A stretch of 64,000 nt of DNA, taken from assembly GCF_017939705.1 (NCBI RefSeq), contig NZ_JAGKSQ010000001.1, forward strand, positions 124,001 through 188,000, in the 5' to 3' direction. Numbering within the stretch: the stretch's first letter is position 1; each line of letters starts with the position of its first letter. Origin of the DNA: Halalkalibacter suaedae (GTDB taxonomy: Bacteria > Bacillota > Bacilli > Bacillales > Bacillaceae_D). Under the pieces are notes generated by a model that worked only from the letters and a program-made list of their open reading frames with translations, was not told the DNA's origin and did no database searches. Shown here piece by piece: positions 27,040-36,123 of this stretch. A program made the position numbers and the translations under genes.

Positions 27040-27912
27040 TCACTCGTCCTCCTCAATTAGATCAGGATCAAGCGTTGTACTCGTTCTTTCAACAATATAG
27101 ACATAGTCTAACCCGTGAAAATCAGCTGTTGGCTCGATAAAAGCATTTTGAGTTAAGCCGTATTCATCCGGTTCCACTCTGACAATTTCACCAATTAACA
27201 ACCCACTTGGATAAAAAGTACTTTTCCCTGACGTTGTTACCATTTGTGTTTCTTTCACATCAGCATCAATGTCAAAGATTCTCATTTTAATTAGACCAGT
27301 ATCTTCTTCGTATCCTTCAATTATACCAGAAACCGGTTGATCAATTGAGACTTCGACCGATACACGATTTGTCCGATCATTATCAGAAAGTAGTTGAACC
27401 CTTGAAGAGAATTCACTTACTTGACTCACTTTCCCGATAAAACCACCCTTTGAATCTACTACAGCCATATTTGGCTTAACACCATGCTCTGAGCCTTTAT
27501 TCAGACCAATATATTCTGTCCAACGATCTGGACTTCGATGAATAACTACTGCTGAACGGATTACATAATCATCAAGACTTTCATTTAAATCGAGCATACC
27601 TCTTAGTTTATCGTTTTCTGTTCGAAGATTATTTCTTTCAATTGAAATTTGTGCATACTCCTCAAGTCTAGCTTTTAATAGCTTGTTTTCTTCATAGACT
27701 TGGCTCATATCTTTAACATTTTCAAAGAAACCCGCTACAGCGTATGCGGGTTTCATGAAAATGGTTTGCACCCAAGCAACAGAATCTCGGATCATTTGCT
27801 CGGGACCCGAGACTCTTTCACGGTCAGACATTGAATAGCCGATTAAGCCGACTAAAATAATGATGCTAACCAAAAGAAGAATTAATTTTTTATTTGAAAA
27901 GAAGGAGGGCAT
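27040..27912 (-). CDS. mreC: rod shape-determining protein MreC
   Basis: The start at 27912 (MPSFFSNKKLILLL) follows AGGTG six bases upstream. The 290-residue protein has one N-terminal transmembrane helix (about residues 9-27), a coiled coil (about 65-110, NKLLKARLEEYAQISIERNN) and two extracellular beta-barrel lobes with VVDSKGGFIGKVSQVSEFSS and YPSGLLIGEIVRVE. It is a scaffold for lateral wall synthesis. It lies 13 bp after mreB. Confidence 0.95.
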   Translation of the reverse strand: MPSFFSNKKLILLLVSIIILVGLIGYSMSDRERVSGPEQMIRDSVAWVQTIFMKPAYAVAGFFENVKDMSQVYEENKLLKARLEEYAQISIERNNLRTENDKLRGMLDLNESLDDYVIRSAVVIHRSPDRWTEYIGLNKGSEHGVKPNMAVVDSKGGFIGKVSQVSEFSSRVQLLSDNDRTNRVSVEVSIDQPVSGIIEGYEEDTGLIKMRIFDIDADVKETQMVTTSGKSTFYPSGLLIGEIVRVEPDEYGLTQNAFIEPTADFHGLDYVYIVERTSTTLDPDLIEEDE

Positions 27913-27925
27913 AGCTGACACCTAC

Positions 27926-28966
27926 TTACCATTTTCTATCAGAACGTGATGTAATACCATTTTTCGATCTAAATAAATGTAAATTTTCTAATGCACGACC
28001 AGTACCAATCGCTACACAATCGAGAGGGTTTTCAGCCACAACAACTGGCATATTCGTCTCATCACTTAATACGCGATCTAAATTTCGTAGTAATGCTCCA
28101 CCACCGGTTAAGACAATTCCTCTATCCATGATATCTGCTGCGAGTTCTGGCGGCGATTGCTCAAGGGTATTCTTAACTGCTTCAATGATCGTCTGAACAG
28201 TATCAGATAGAGCCCCAGCGATCTCCTCTGCCGATACAGTGATCGTCTTTGGTAGACCTGTAAGTAAGTCACGACCACGAATGTCCATGTCGGCAACACC
28301 ATCAGGAGCACCTGCTGAACCGATCTCAACCTTTAATGATTCAGACGTCCGTTCACCAATCATTAAATTATACGTCTTTTTCACATATTGGATAATGGCT
28401 TCATCCATCTCATCACCAGCGACACGTATCGATTGGCTTGTAACAATACCACCAAGAGAAATAATCGCAACCTCAGTTGTACCACCACCAATATCGACAA
28501 CCATGCTACCAGTTGGCTCCCAAACGGGAAGGTCTGCACCAATAGCAGCCGCAAATGGCTCCTCTAGCGTGTAAGCCTCTTTTGCTCCAGCTTGTTTCGT
28601 TGCATCTTCAACCGCTCGTTTTTCAACAGCTGTAATCCCAGACGGTACACAGACCATCACAGATGGTTTACGTGCAAAAACAGAACGATTTCTTAACGCC
28701 TGTCGTATAAAATACTTTAACATTGTAGCTGTTGTATCAAAATCTGCAATAACACCGTCTTTCATTGGTCTTACTGCAACGATATTACCAGGTGTACGAC
28801 CAATCATATTCTTTGCATCATTTCCGACCGCTTCAATAGAACCTGTATCAGTCCGAAGAGCAACAACAGATGGTTCCCGTACGACAATCCCCTTATTCTT
28901 AACGTACACAAGTGTATTTGCCGTACCTAAATCAATTCCTATATCTTTTGAAAACCCACCAAACAT
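27926..28966 (-). CDS. mreB: actin-like cell-shape protein MreB
   Basis: The 346-residue protein has actin-fold nucleotide loops: [13 protein letters not shown] at residues 10-22, [18 protein letters not shown] near residue 165 and [15 protein letters not shown] near residue 289. It forms membrane-bound filaments that direct peptidoglycan insertion along the cylinder. It heads mreBCD-minCD, which follows radC. Confidence 0.98.
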   Translation of the reverse strand: MFGGFSKDIGIDLGTANTLVYVKNKGIVVREPSVVALRTDTGSIEAVGNDAKNMIGRTPGNIVAVRPMKDGVIADFDTTATMLKYFIRQALRNRSVFARKPSVMVCVPSGITAVEKRAVEDATKQAGAKEAYTLEEPFAAAIGADLPVWEPTGSMVVDIGGGTTEVAIISLGGIVTSQSIRVAGDEMDEAIIQYVKKTYNLMIGERTSESLKVEIGSAGAPDGVADMDIRGRDLLTGLPKTITVSAEEIAGALSDTVQTIIEAVKNTLEQSPPELAADIMDRGIVLTGGGALLRNLDRVLSDETNMPVVVAENPLDCVAIGTGRALENLHLFRSKNGITSRSDRKW

Positions 28967-29160
28967 CTATGTATCTCCCTTCACTACAATTCGAAAGTCA
29001 TAAGCATCATTATATCGAATTATCCATTAAAAAAATAGCCTAAGTTCCCCAAGTTCAGTAATATTACATAAAGATAATTGGGCAACAATACTATGTTACC
29101 ACTCTTAGTGCTCCTATGCTATCAATATCATTAAAAATCAAGGATAATGTCCATCCTAGG

Positions 29161-29850
29161 TTAGACGTATCCTTGCTCCTTTAAACTAACGAACTTCTGG
29201 TCGCCAATAATAATATGATCGAGTACATCAATTCCTAGCACCTTGCCTGATTCATGAAGTCGTTTGGTTACTTCAATATCCTCCCTGCTCGGTGTCGGGT
29301 CACCTGAAGGGTGATTATGCAAGCAAATTAAAGAAGCAGCAGACCGCCTAAATGCTTCCTTAAATACTTCCCTCGGATGAACAATACTCGCATTTAAGCT
29401 ACCTATGAAAATCGTTTGACGATGAATCACCTGGTTCTTGGTATTTAAATATAAGCAATCAAAATGTTCCTGAGTTAGAAAGCGCATGTCCTCCATTACA
29501 TAATTAGATACGTCCTCGGGTGATCTGATTACATAGCGTTCCTCTGTCTTCATACAATGAATTCTTCGCCCAAGCTCAATTGCTGCCGAGAGCTCAATCG
29601 CTTTGACTTCACCGATTCCATTAATCGAGCATAATTCTTCAATTACAGCATCCTTTAACAGGACAAGTCCGTCGAAGGTCGATAAGACTCGCTGAGATAA
29701 CTGGAGAACCGATTCATTCTTCGTTCCACTTCGCAATAATATGGCTAAAAGCTCTTGATTAGAAAGGGCACGTGCACCTGATTTCAGCATTCGTTCACGA
29801 GGCCTTTCATGAACAGGGACATCACTAAAGAGGAGTGATTGTTGGGGCAA
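29161..29850 (-). CDS. radC: RadC family JAB-domain protein
   Basis: The 229-residue protein has an N-terminal helix-hairpin-helix region (LCSINGIGEVKAIELSAAIE) and a C-terminal JAB/MPN domain with the metal motif HNHPSGDPTPSREDIEVT. RadC's role is uncertain despite the name; a nuclease or DNA-repair part has been proposed. It lies between maf and mreB, as in B. subtilis (ysxA). The ribosome-binding site GGAGAA lies 8 bp before the ATG. Confidence 0.95.
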   Translation of the reverse strand: MPQQSLLFSDVPVHERPRERMLKSGARALSNQELLAILLRSGTKNESVLQLSQRVLSTFDGLVLLKDAVIEELCSINGIGEVKAIELSAAIELGRRIHCMKTEERYVIRSPEDVSNYVMEDMRFLTQEHFDCLYLNTKNQVIHRQTIFIGSLNASIVHPREVFKEAFRRSAASLICLHNHPSGDPTPSREDIEVTKRLHESGKVLGIDVLDHIIIGDQKFVSLKEQGYV

Positions 29851-29907
29851 AGGAAATTCTCCTTTCTACTATGCACGGATAATGGGGATTTCATGTGTGA
29901 ACTAGCT

Positions 29908-30480
29908 TTAAATGTTAGGGGAAATATTCAATTGCTTAAGTGCTCTTATCGTTTTCGCTAAAGGCAAACCCATTACGGTATAATAATCACCATGTATCGA
30001 ATGAACGAGATAAGCCCCTAATCCCTGGATTCCATATGCTCCAGCTTTGTCAAAGGGCTCACCACTTCTGATATACATAGAAATGTCCTCTTCGCTAAGG
30101 GAATAAAAGCTAACCTCCGTTTCTGCATAAAAATGCAAGCTCTGCTCTAATGAACAGATCGAGACACCTGTGTAAACAGTATGTGTTTGACCAGAGAGTT
30201 GTTCTAGCATCGATCTGGCTTCATCAACCGTATTAGGCTTTCCTAAAATCATGCCACGATGGTAAACAATCGTATCTGCACCTAAAACGACCGCGTCCTG
30301 TGAACGACTCCAAATATCTTCAGCCTTCTGAACAGCTAAACGCTGAACAACTTCCTCCGGTTTCAAGCCTTCGTCGACACGTTCTTCCTTTTGACTTGAT
30401 TCAATTGTAAAAGTGTACTTTGCTTGTTCTAGGAGTTCTTTTCGCCTCGGGGAACTTGAAGCTAAAATGAAAGATTTCAT
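29908..30480 (-). CDS. maf: Maf family nucleotide pyrophosphatase
   Basis: The start at 30480 (MKSFILASSSPRRKELL) has GAGGTG seven bases upstream; the frame is open 26 codons further. The 190-residue enzyme has the Maf motif SSSPRR, KAEDIW, GADTIVYHRG and KPNTVDEA. It hydrolyses nucleoside triphosphates such as dTTP/UTP or modified nucleotides, and is linked to septum control in B. subtilis. It stands between spoIIB and radC. Confidence 0.95.
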   Translation of the reverse strand: MKSFILASSSPRRKELLEQAKYTFTIESSQKEERVDEGLKPEEVVQRLAVQKAEDIWSRSQDAVVLGADTIVYHRGMILGKPNTVDEARSMLEQLSGQTHTVYTGVSICSLEQSLHFYAETEVSFYSLSEEDISMYIRSGEPFDKAGAYGIQGLGAYLVHSIHGDYYTVMGLPLAKTIRALKQLNISPNI

Positions 30481-31158
30481 GAAGGGACACCTCGTCAATA
30501 GTTTTATTCTATTGTACAAGGATAAGTTAAGAATACCAAATTTTTCTTTTATCCACAATTTAATTTTTCCTTATTTTTGAAATTAGTATAATTACTATAC
30601 ATCAAATAATTCCTGTTAAAGAAGGCCGGAATATAAGTGATGCTGCCTACTTTTACATACCTAACAGACAGGAAAAGGACGTGGTTTAGATCCTAGAACT
30701 TGCTTACGGACATTGGTTCCGCTAAACAATGAGAAAAACGAGAATTCGTGATGTAACGGACATATGATCCGTTATTCACTATTATAAGGGGCATTTCTTT
30801 AAGATTTATATGAAATAAAGGATTAAATGTCCGTAAACATGGAAAGGAAGGGGAATTATTGAGGTTTAAGAGATCATATGTCCGTAAAGAGTTCTCAAAC
30901 CGTACTCAGTCTAAGGAGGTACCCTTCAACTGGTGGAAATTCCACTACTTCGTCATATCTTCTGCTAAAAAGAGCCCTTTTTCAATGGCCTCATCAAAAA
31001 GCCAAAGGTGAGCCCCCACAGTCATAGACGAGGAAGCTCACCGGTTTCCCTCGGAAAGCGAAGTATTTCAGTAGCGGTTTACGTCCGCCAACTATTTGTT
31101 CGGACTTTCTAGTGTTAAATCACTTTTTCCCTTCCTAGCCTCTTTAGTAACTTGACAC
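30481..31158. repeat. intergenic region with inverted repeats
   Basis: There is no supportable gene here. Four copies of a TTACGGACAT-type core occur: 30704-30713 and 30755-30764 (as TAACGGACAT) in one orientation, 30827-30836 and 30878-30887 in the other. The copy at 30754-30774 is itself a hairpin (TAACGGA-CATATGA-TCCGTTA). A second block (about 31000-31090) has GGTGAGC/GCTCACC arms near 31008 and 31037 and the phrase GGAAAGCGAAG, which resembles a repeat I recall from other Bacillaceae intergenic regions. Confidence 0.6.
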
Positions 31159-32178
31159 TTACAATGATTTAATTAACAGCTCATACTTTACTAGAACTTC
31201 AAGTAAAGACTGTTGCGCATTCCAAAGGTCTTTCTCCTCCGAAGATGAAAGAGCTTTCTTCAGACCATCTTTTGCGAGGACGAGCTTATCCCCGATCGCG
31301 AGTGCGTGAGTTTGAGCTTCTTTAGAGAGTTGTGAAAAGGCTTGATTACGGCTCTCCTGCAAAGAATTTAATTTTTCATCCAGTTGCTTCATACGATCTT
31401 CCGTAATCATGCCCCCACCATTTAAGCCGTCAATGGAAAGTTGGATTGTTTCTTGATAGATCGAGATTGCTTCAGTAAACCATTGCTTCATTTCTTCACT
31501 TTGGCCCTGAACTGCTTGACCATCAACTCGGTATGATTTAAGATACGTTTCTTGACCGTAGCCTTCGTATAAACCACTTAATTTTGTTGCTTGTGCCCTG
31601 TCCCCTGCGACTCCAATAAACATGTAGATAGGGTCGGTTTCCTCGGTTAAGACAGCGGCTAGATTTTTCTCATGAAGCTTAGCGACAGTATCTATTCCTT
31701 GTTCACGCTCAGTAAATGCAGCACCTTGAACAACCTCAAGTGTTAGTGTTGGTAGGCCTGAAGTATTTTCAGAAAAGCTTGGCACAGCACCTGTCGTTGT
31801 TTCATTGCCTTCAACTTGTTCATTGTTAGTGAAAACATTAAGCATGACTAGACCGAGACTAATTCCAACAATGACTGCTGATACTAATGCTGCGACAAGC
31901 ATAAATGGAAAGGGCCCCTTGGGACTCGACTGTGGTTTCTTTTTTCGTTTAAACGGAAGCTTTGGACTGTTTTCCCGATTTCCATCATCCCAATAAGGTT
32001 GTCCATTACGTCTTCGAATGTCATGCTCTTCAGTAAAATCAATCACATTTTGCGGGGGCAGATGATGAACTTGTTTTTCATCCTGTGGTTCGGTGGTTGC
32101 TGCGACTTCTGTACTTTCACGGATCGATTGCTCTTTTCCATTTAACTTGACAGAGATTGACTGCTTCTTTTGTTCCAT
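31159..32178 (-). CDS. spoIIB: stage II sporulation protein SpoIIB (SPOR domain)
   Basis: The start at 32178 (MEQKKQSISVKLNG) is taken four codons after an in-frame GTG that lies within the Shine-Dalgarno. The 339-residue protein has a polar, basic cytoplasmic region. A transmembrane helix (PFMLVAALVSAVIVGISLGL near residue 90) and an external part with a SPOR-like segment (LEVVQGAAFTEREQGIDTV) follow. The C-terminal helices are family-specific. SpoIIB goes to the sporulation septum and helps engulfment. It sits between the pilus locus and maf, matching comC-spoIIB-maf of B. subtilis. Confidence 0.82.
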   Translation of the reverse strand: MEQKKQSISVKLNGKEQSIRESTEVAATTEPQDEKQVHHLPPQNVIDFTEEHDIRRRNGQPYWDDGNRENSPKLPFKRKKKPQSSPKGPFPFMLVAALVSAVIVGISLGLVMLNVFTNNEQVEGNETTTGAVPSFSENTSGLPTLTLEVVQGAAFTEREQGIDTVAKLHEKNLAAVLTEETDPIYMFIGVAGDRAQATKLSGLYEGYGQETYLKSYRVDGQAVQGQSEEMKQWFTEAISIYQETIQLSIDGLNGGGMITEDRMKQLDEKLNSLQESRNQAFSQLSKEAQTHALAIGDKLVLAKDGLKKALSSSEEKDLWNAQQSLLEVLVKYELLIKSL

Positions 32179-32258
32179 TTGTTTATGCACCCCTTTCTAC
32201 CAATTAACGAATGATATAGTTCATTCTATTAAACCAATCCGATTGATAGAACAAAAAA

Positions 32259-32305
32259 ATAAAAAAAGTTGTTATAAAGGAATCGAATCGATACCATATA
32301 ACAAC
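32259..32305 (-). terminator. terminator of the pilDMNO operon
   Basis: Arms GTTGTTATA (32269-32277) and TATAACAAC (32297-32305), with an inner near-perfect stem GGAATCG/CGATACC, are followed on the minus strand by TTTTTTTATTTTTTTG. Confidence 0.9.
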
Positions 32306-32322
32306 TCTCATGGATTGCACAC

Positions 32323-33087
32323 TTATTGGTCTTCTTTTACTCCATAGTACAATGGATTAGATTTATTACTAGGATCTTCATGATCATGTGTCGGTAAATC
32401 CTCCTGCAATTCAGAAAGTCCAGGCAAATAATAAGTAGAAACTTCGATTGTATATTGAAGGTCATCAACTGTCTGATCAAGCAAACGTACTTCCTGGTTC
32501 CCTGAAAATGTCAATTGATTAACAGTAGTAATTCGTTGAAGCTTCTCAATCTCCTTTAGAAACACCATCATCTCATCATAGCTAGGCGAAACAACAGTCA
32601 TTTGGGAAGTAATCTTTTCGATACCTTCTGGAGTTGGCACCTCTCCCTCATTAACCGCATCAGAATCAGTTACATCTGTTTGTTGTTCTTCCATTCTAGT
32701 ATCCATTTCTTCTTCCAATGTAGCGGCTTCATCTGATTCGAGACCTTCAAATGAACTCATTGAAAATTGATAATTTAAAATAAGACTTTCAGAAAGAATT
32801 TCCGACCTTTCTAAATCTAATAAGAACTGATCCAGAAGAGGTGCAACAGGTACCTGTTTTTGAAGACCAGTTGAATTTAACGTTGTAATTTGAGTTTCTC
32901 GTTTAGCTAGTTCAGACTCAACGGATGCTAAGAGCTGTTCCTCTGTTTCAAGCTGTTGTGTTGACCTATCCAACTCAAGCTTTAACGGCTTCACGTACGT
33001 ATAATAGAGGAAAAACGGTATCGCAATGAGTAATAATGTTATAAAAGCGATTAATAATCGCTTGACCCCTGGCTGTAATTCAACCAT
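32323..33087 (-). CDS. pilO: type IV pilus inner-membrane protein PilO-like
   Basis: The 254-residue protein has one N-terminal transmembrane helix (about 10-29), a coiled coil (about 33-68) and a late ferredoxin-like region (TSQMTVVSPSYDEMMVFLKEI split over about 160-180). These match PilO layout. Between them lies an acidic stretch (about 110-150) rich in Glu and Asp that typical PilO lacks. It should pair with PilN and link to PilM to form the alignment complex under the pilus machine. It overlaps pilN by 1 bp and ends the operon. Confidence 0.8.
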   Translation of the reverse strand: MVELQPGVKRLLIAFITLLLIAIPFFLYYTYVKPLKLELDRSTQQLETEEQLLASVESELAKRETQITTLNSTGLQKQVPVAPLLDQFLLDLERSEILSESLILNYQFSMSSFEGLESDEAATLEEEMDTRMEEQQTDVTDSDAVNEGEVPTPEGIEKITSQMTVVSPSYDEMMVFLKEIEKLQRITTVNQLTFSGNQEVRLLDQTVDDLQYTIEVSTYYLPGLSELQEDLPTHDHEDPSNKSNPLYYGVKEDQ

Positions 33088-33671
33088 TACTCATCTCCCT
33101 CCTCTTTCAGCAATTCTGCTACATTCAGTTTCACAGTGAAATCCGCTAGATAGCGAGGAAGGATCTCTTCCTCTGAATCTTCTACCTCTTCCATCTCTTC
33201 AGCTGTGATCGAAAGCAGATTCGCTTCTTCAATGAACGTGCTATCTGTTAGCTCAAACAAATAGGCTGACACTTCAGCAGGAGTATCAAATTGAATTGAA
33301 ATTTGAACAGTTCCTTCATCAACAAAAGTATAATTCATGAAATAACCACGCTCTGGCAGCTTTTCTACAAATCGAGAGAGAAGATCAGCACTTGACATTT
33401 TCTGTTTCTGAATCCAGTTAATTTGGCTCTCGATAACATCTATTGTCGATGCCTCTGGGGTTTCCTGTAGCTTCTGTTCTTGAATTCCGCGTAACTGCTC
33501 GGTCACTTGTATTGTTTCCTGTGTTGTCTGAAGTTCAGTTTTTAATGAATTGTAATGAAAGAAAAAGATAATTGAAGAAATAATTATAATAGCAAGAATC
33601 ACAAGAATGACAATAAGTGATGTGAGACTTCTCTCTTTTCTCTTAGGTAGTAAATTTATTTCAACAATCAT
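33087..33671 (-). CDS. pilN: type IV pilus assembly protein PilN-like
   Basis: The 194-residue protein starts MIVEINLLPKRKER. The N-terminal INLLP motif is the PilN signature that docks into PilM. A transmembrane helix (about 17-42) and a coiled coil (about 44-85) follow, then a compact external domain. It overlaps pilM by 4 bp and pilO by 1 bp, so the three are translated together. Confidence 0.85.
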   Translation of the reverse strand: MIVEINLLPKRKERSLTSLIVILVILAIIIISSIIFFFHYNSLKTELQTTQETIQVTEQLRGIQEQKLQETPEASTIDVIESQINWIQKQKMSSADLLSRFVEKLPERGYFMNYTFVDEGTVQISIQFDTPAEVSAYLFELTDSTFIEEANLLSITAEEMEEVEDSEEEILPRYLADFTVKLNVAELLKEEGDE

Positions 33672-34648
33672 TTCGGCACCTCTTTTAAAGCTAATCCCAT
33701 TGTCGTTAAATAACGAGGAGCAATTGAGAAACCCGCTTCATTAAACAGATCAGTAGCACTCTCGAGTTTAATTGGTAAGCTCTCATTCATCTGATTGTAG
33801 ATATGCTTGATGTAAGGGTGATCACCTGTTAAAACTAGATGAGAAACTTCGGCCTCACCTTTATGAAGCGAATATTTATAGAAATTCAGTATCCGTTCAA
33901 TTTCTCCAATGGTATCTTGTAAATCACTATATAAAATCATTTCATCCCCAGTAAAGTGGAGCTGAACCATTTCCTGACTTTCTTCAATTTCAAATTGCTC
34001 GACGTGTCCTGCATTAACAAGATGATGCACGTATTTAGGTTTATGCTGGTGAAAAATACTAACACCAACTGCATCGACATCAAATTCGATAAACATGAGA
34101 TGTTCTTTCGGATCAACCCGGTCAAGTGTAAATAACAGCCGGTACATTGCAAGAGCATTAATTTCAATTGAAACAGGATTGATTTTCGCTTCCTCCAGTA
34201 CACTTACGTATTCTTGAATGATTGGTTCTGGGGCAGCAAAGAGCAATATTTTCTTACCATTATCAACATTATCTAACGTCACATAATCAAAGAAAGGATT
34301 TGCAAACGGTAGTGGAATGCTATTACCAAGCTCCATGAACAAATACCCTTTTATTTCCTCCTTTTTTATAGAGGTTGGTATTGAAAGCTCCCGAAAGAAT
34401 ACATGAGCATCCGGAACAATAAAATGAACGTCCTTCCTCCGCAAGCCCCATTCGTCGACACATTCCTCTAAAATCATAACTAGACGGTCACGATCAATAA
34501 TTTTTCCATCTCGAATCACTCCAGTTGGCAAATACTTCTCACCAGAGGAGAGTGGATCAGTAATATCATTATGATTCATCATCGCATAGCGAATCACATG
34601 ATCTTTGATGATCAGGCTGACTGACTTTGATTTTTTAAATTTAAACAT
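33668..34648 (-). CDS. pilM: type IV pilus assembly ATPase-like protein PilM
   Basis: The start at 34648 (MFKFKKSKSVSLIIKDH) follows GGAGGAG five bases upstream. The 326-residue protein has the actin-like PilM/FtsA fold: an opening SLIIKDHVIRYAMM strand pair, VHFIVPDAHVFFRELSIP near residue 85, FIEFDVDAVGVSIFHQ near residue 200 and HLVLTGDHPYIKHI near residue 280. It is cytoplasmic and binds the INLLP tail of PilN. It begins 15 bp after pilD. Confidence 0.85.
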   Translation of the reverse strand: MFKFKKSKSVSLIIKDHVIRYAMMNHNDITDPLSSGEKYLPTGVIRDGKIIDRDRLVMILEECVDEWGLRRKDVHFIVPDAHVFFRELSIPTSIKKEEIKGYLFMELGNSIPLPFANPFFDYVTLDNVDNGKKILLFAAPEPIIQEYVSVLEEAKINPVSIEINALAMYRLLFTLDRVDPKEHLMFIEFDVDAVGVSIFHQHKPKYVHHLVNAGHVEQFEIEESQEMVQLHFTGDEMILYSDLQDTIGEIERILNFYKYSLHKGEAEVSHLVLTGDHPYIKHIYNQMNESLPIKLESATDLFNEAGFSIAPRYLTTMGLALKEVPK

Positions 34649-34662
34649 GTGTTCTCCTCCTT

Positions 34663-35415
34663 CTACAACTGATGCCAATACCAAGTAATTAAATCTTCAC
34701 CAACGAACAGGCTAACTAAGGCCCCGACCACGATAAAAGGTCCGAATGGAATCGGTTGTCCACGCTTTGCCTTTTTTAAGGCAATGGCAATAATCCCAAA
34801 AACCGCTCCAACAAACGAAGCAAAAAAGAGCGTTAACAAGGTAAGCTGCCAGCCAAGGACAAAGCCAAGAACAGCAAACAACTTAATATCGCCTCCACCC
34901 ATGCCCCCTTTACTGACAACAGCGATAAGGAACAACACCCCGAACCCTACCAATGCTCCAACGTAAGACTCCCACCATGGAACAGCTGGAAATACTAATC
35001 GGTAGATAAGGAAGCATCCTCCAAAAAAGAGCAATACCTTATCGGAAATAATCATATAAGCCAAATCAGAAACAAGAATAATCATAAGCAAGGAACAAAA
35101 TAACAAAAGTAATGGCAATTCCTTTGACCAGCCCACTGCTAAAAATGAGATCGTAAAAAGAGATGCCGTTGCAAGTTCAATTGCAGGGTATATCAAAGAA
35201 ACCGATGTCTTACACTTTCGACAACGACCACGTAAAAACAAATAAGAAAAAACAGGAATGAGTTCAAAAGCCTTTAACTGATGACCACAAGACGTGCAAT
35301 GAGACGGTGGTGCCACAATCGATTCACCTTTAGGAATACGAAGACCGACAACATTAAAGAAAGAGCCGAAGATGAGGCCGAAGATAAATACTATAACAAT
35401 GTAAATCATGTCCAT
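34663..35415 (-). CDS. pilD: prepilin peptidase PilD/ComC
   Basis: The 250-residue membrane protease (start taken at M4, 35415; 35424 is possible) has the zinc-binding pairs CTSC and CRKC (about residues 40-75). Its catalytic aspartates lie in VSDLAYMIISD and GMGGGDIKLF. It cleaves and N-methylates prepilins such as the three with clear prepilin motifs here. By position (next to spoIIB) it corresponds to comC of B. subtilis and may also serve the competence pseudopilus. Confidence 0.93.
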   Translation of the reverse strand: MDMIYIVIVFIFGLIFGSFFNVVGLRIPKGESIVAPPSHCTSCGHQLKAFELIPVFSYLFLRGRCRKCKTSVSLIYPAIELATASLFTISFLAVGWSKELPLLLLFCSLLMIILVSDLAYMIISDKVLLFFGGCFLIYRLVFPAVPWWESYVGALVGFGVLFLIAVVSKGGMGGGDIKLFAVLGFVLGWQLTLLTLFFASFVGAVFGIIAIALKKAKRGQPIPFGPFIVVGALVSLFVGEDLITWYWHQL

Positions 35416-35434
35416 GTTACCCATCCTTTTTGAA

Positions 35435-35466
35435 AGAGGATGATACTGGTGAGAGTATCATCCTCT
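35435..35466 (-). terminator. hairpin between pilin gene and pilD
   Basis: A perfect 13-bp stem (35435-35447 and 35454-35466, loop of 6) lies 44 bp after the pilin stop. Its minus-strand tail is only TTTCAAAAAGG and runs straight into the pilD ribosome-binding site. It could be a leaky terminator or a stabiliser of the pilin mRNA 3' end. Confidence 0.6.
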
Positions 35467-35509
35467 ATGTTTGTAAATAATTTTATTAGCTCTACTACTA
35501 GTTTCAGGA

Positions 35510-35959
35510 TCAGTCTGTGTTTTCTTCTCCTTCTTCAGCTACTTCTCCAGGTAGAGTTACATCCCCTCTAACTAATTGTGAAGCATCTTCAGTAGAACCA
35601 GTAATATAGTTCATCAATGTAACTCGGTATTCTCCATCGACCAAATTAACAGTCACAGCATCACCTGTATATGCATTATCAGTTGAAGGATCACTAATTA
35701 CTCCTAAGTAATCATTCTCTTGTAAGACAGTTAAAGTAACTGCGTTATCAGGGTCATTTTCTGTAGCAAAATATAATTTCGCTGCATTAGCAATCTGCTG
35801 AGCATTAGCCACGTGAGCATCTCGTCTTGAATTCTCCATAATATTCCCAATAGAAACAACCGCAATCGCCGCAATAATCCCAATAATAACAATAACGACT
35901 AAAAGTTCAATAAGTGTTAAACCACGTTCGTTCTTCATTACTTTCAATTTTTTAAACAT
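35510..35959 (-). CDS. major type IV pilin candidate
   Basis: The start at 35959 (MFKKLKVMKNERGLTLIELL) has GAGG nine bases upstream. The class III signal is cut after Gly in NERG-LTLIELLVV, leaving Leu1 and Glu5, followed by a hydrophobic helix VIVIIGIIAAIAVVSIGNI. The mature globular part is about 110 residues, cysteine-free and acidic at the C-terminus (EVAEEGEENTD). Its own -10 element and the hairpin after it suggest separate, strong expression, as for a major pilin. The gene is between pilC and pilD. Confidence 0.85.
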   Translation of the reverse strand: MFKKLKVMKNERGLTLIELLVVIVIIGIIAAIAVVSIGNIMENSRRDAHVANAQQIANAAKLYFATENDPDNAVTLTVLQENDYLGVISDPSTDNAYTGDAVTVNLVDGEYRVTLMNYITGSTEDASQLVRGDVTLPGEVAEEGEENTD

Positions 35960-36082
35960 CCATACATTCCTCACTTTTCGTTTTTTTTGGTTAAATAGCG
36001 ATGTTAACCTCATGATCAAAGACGTAGTCACTTACTCATAAATAACTAAATGAATACTGCTTTCATACCTAACCTTTTACCT

Positions 36083-36088
36083 ATTATA
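36083..36088 (-). promoter_or_regulatory. candidate -10 of the pilin promoter
   Basis: TATAAT on the minus strand lies in the 164-bp gap between pilC and the pilin ATG, about 120 bp upstream of the start. No good -35 is seen at 16-18 bp, so the promoter may need an activator. Confidence 0.4.
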
Positions 36089-36123
36089 CTACTATCCGAC
36101 AAAAAAACATACTAGTTTTACAG

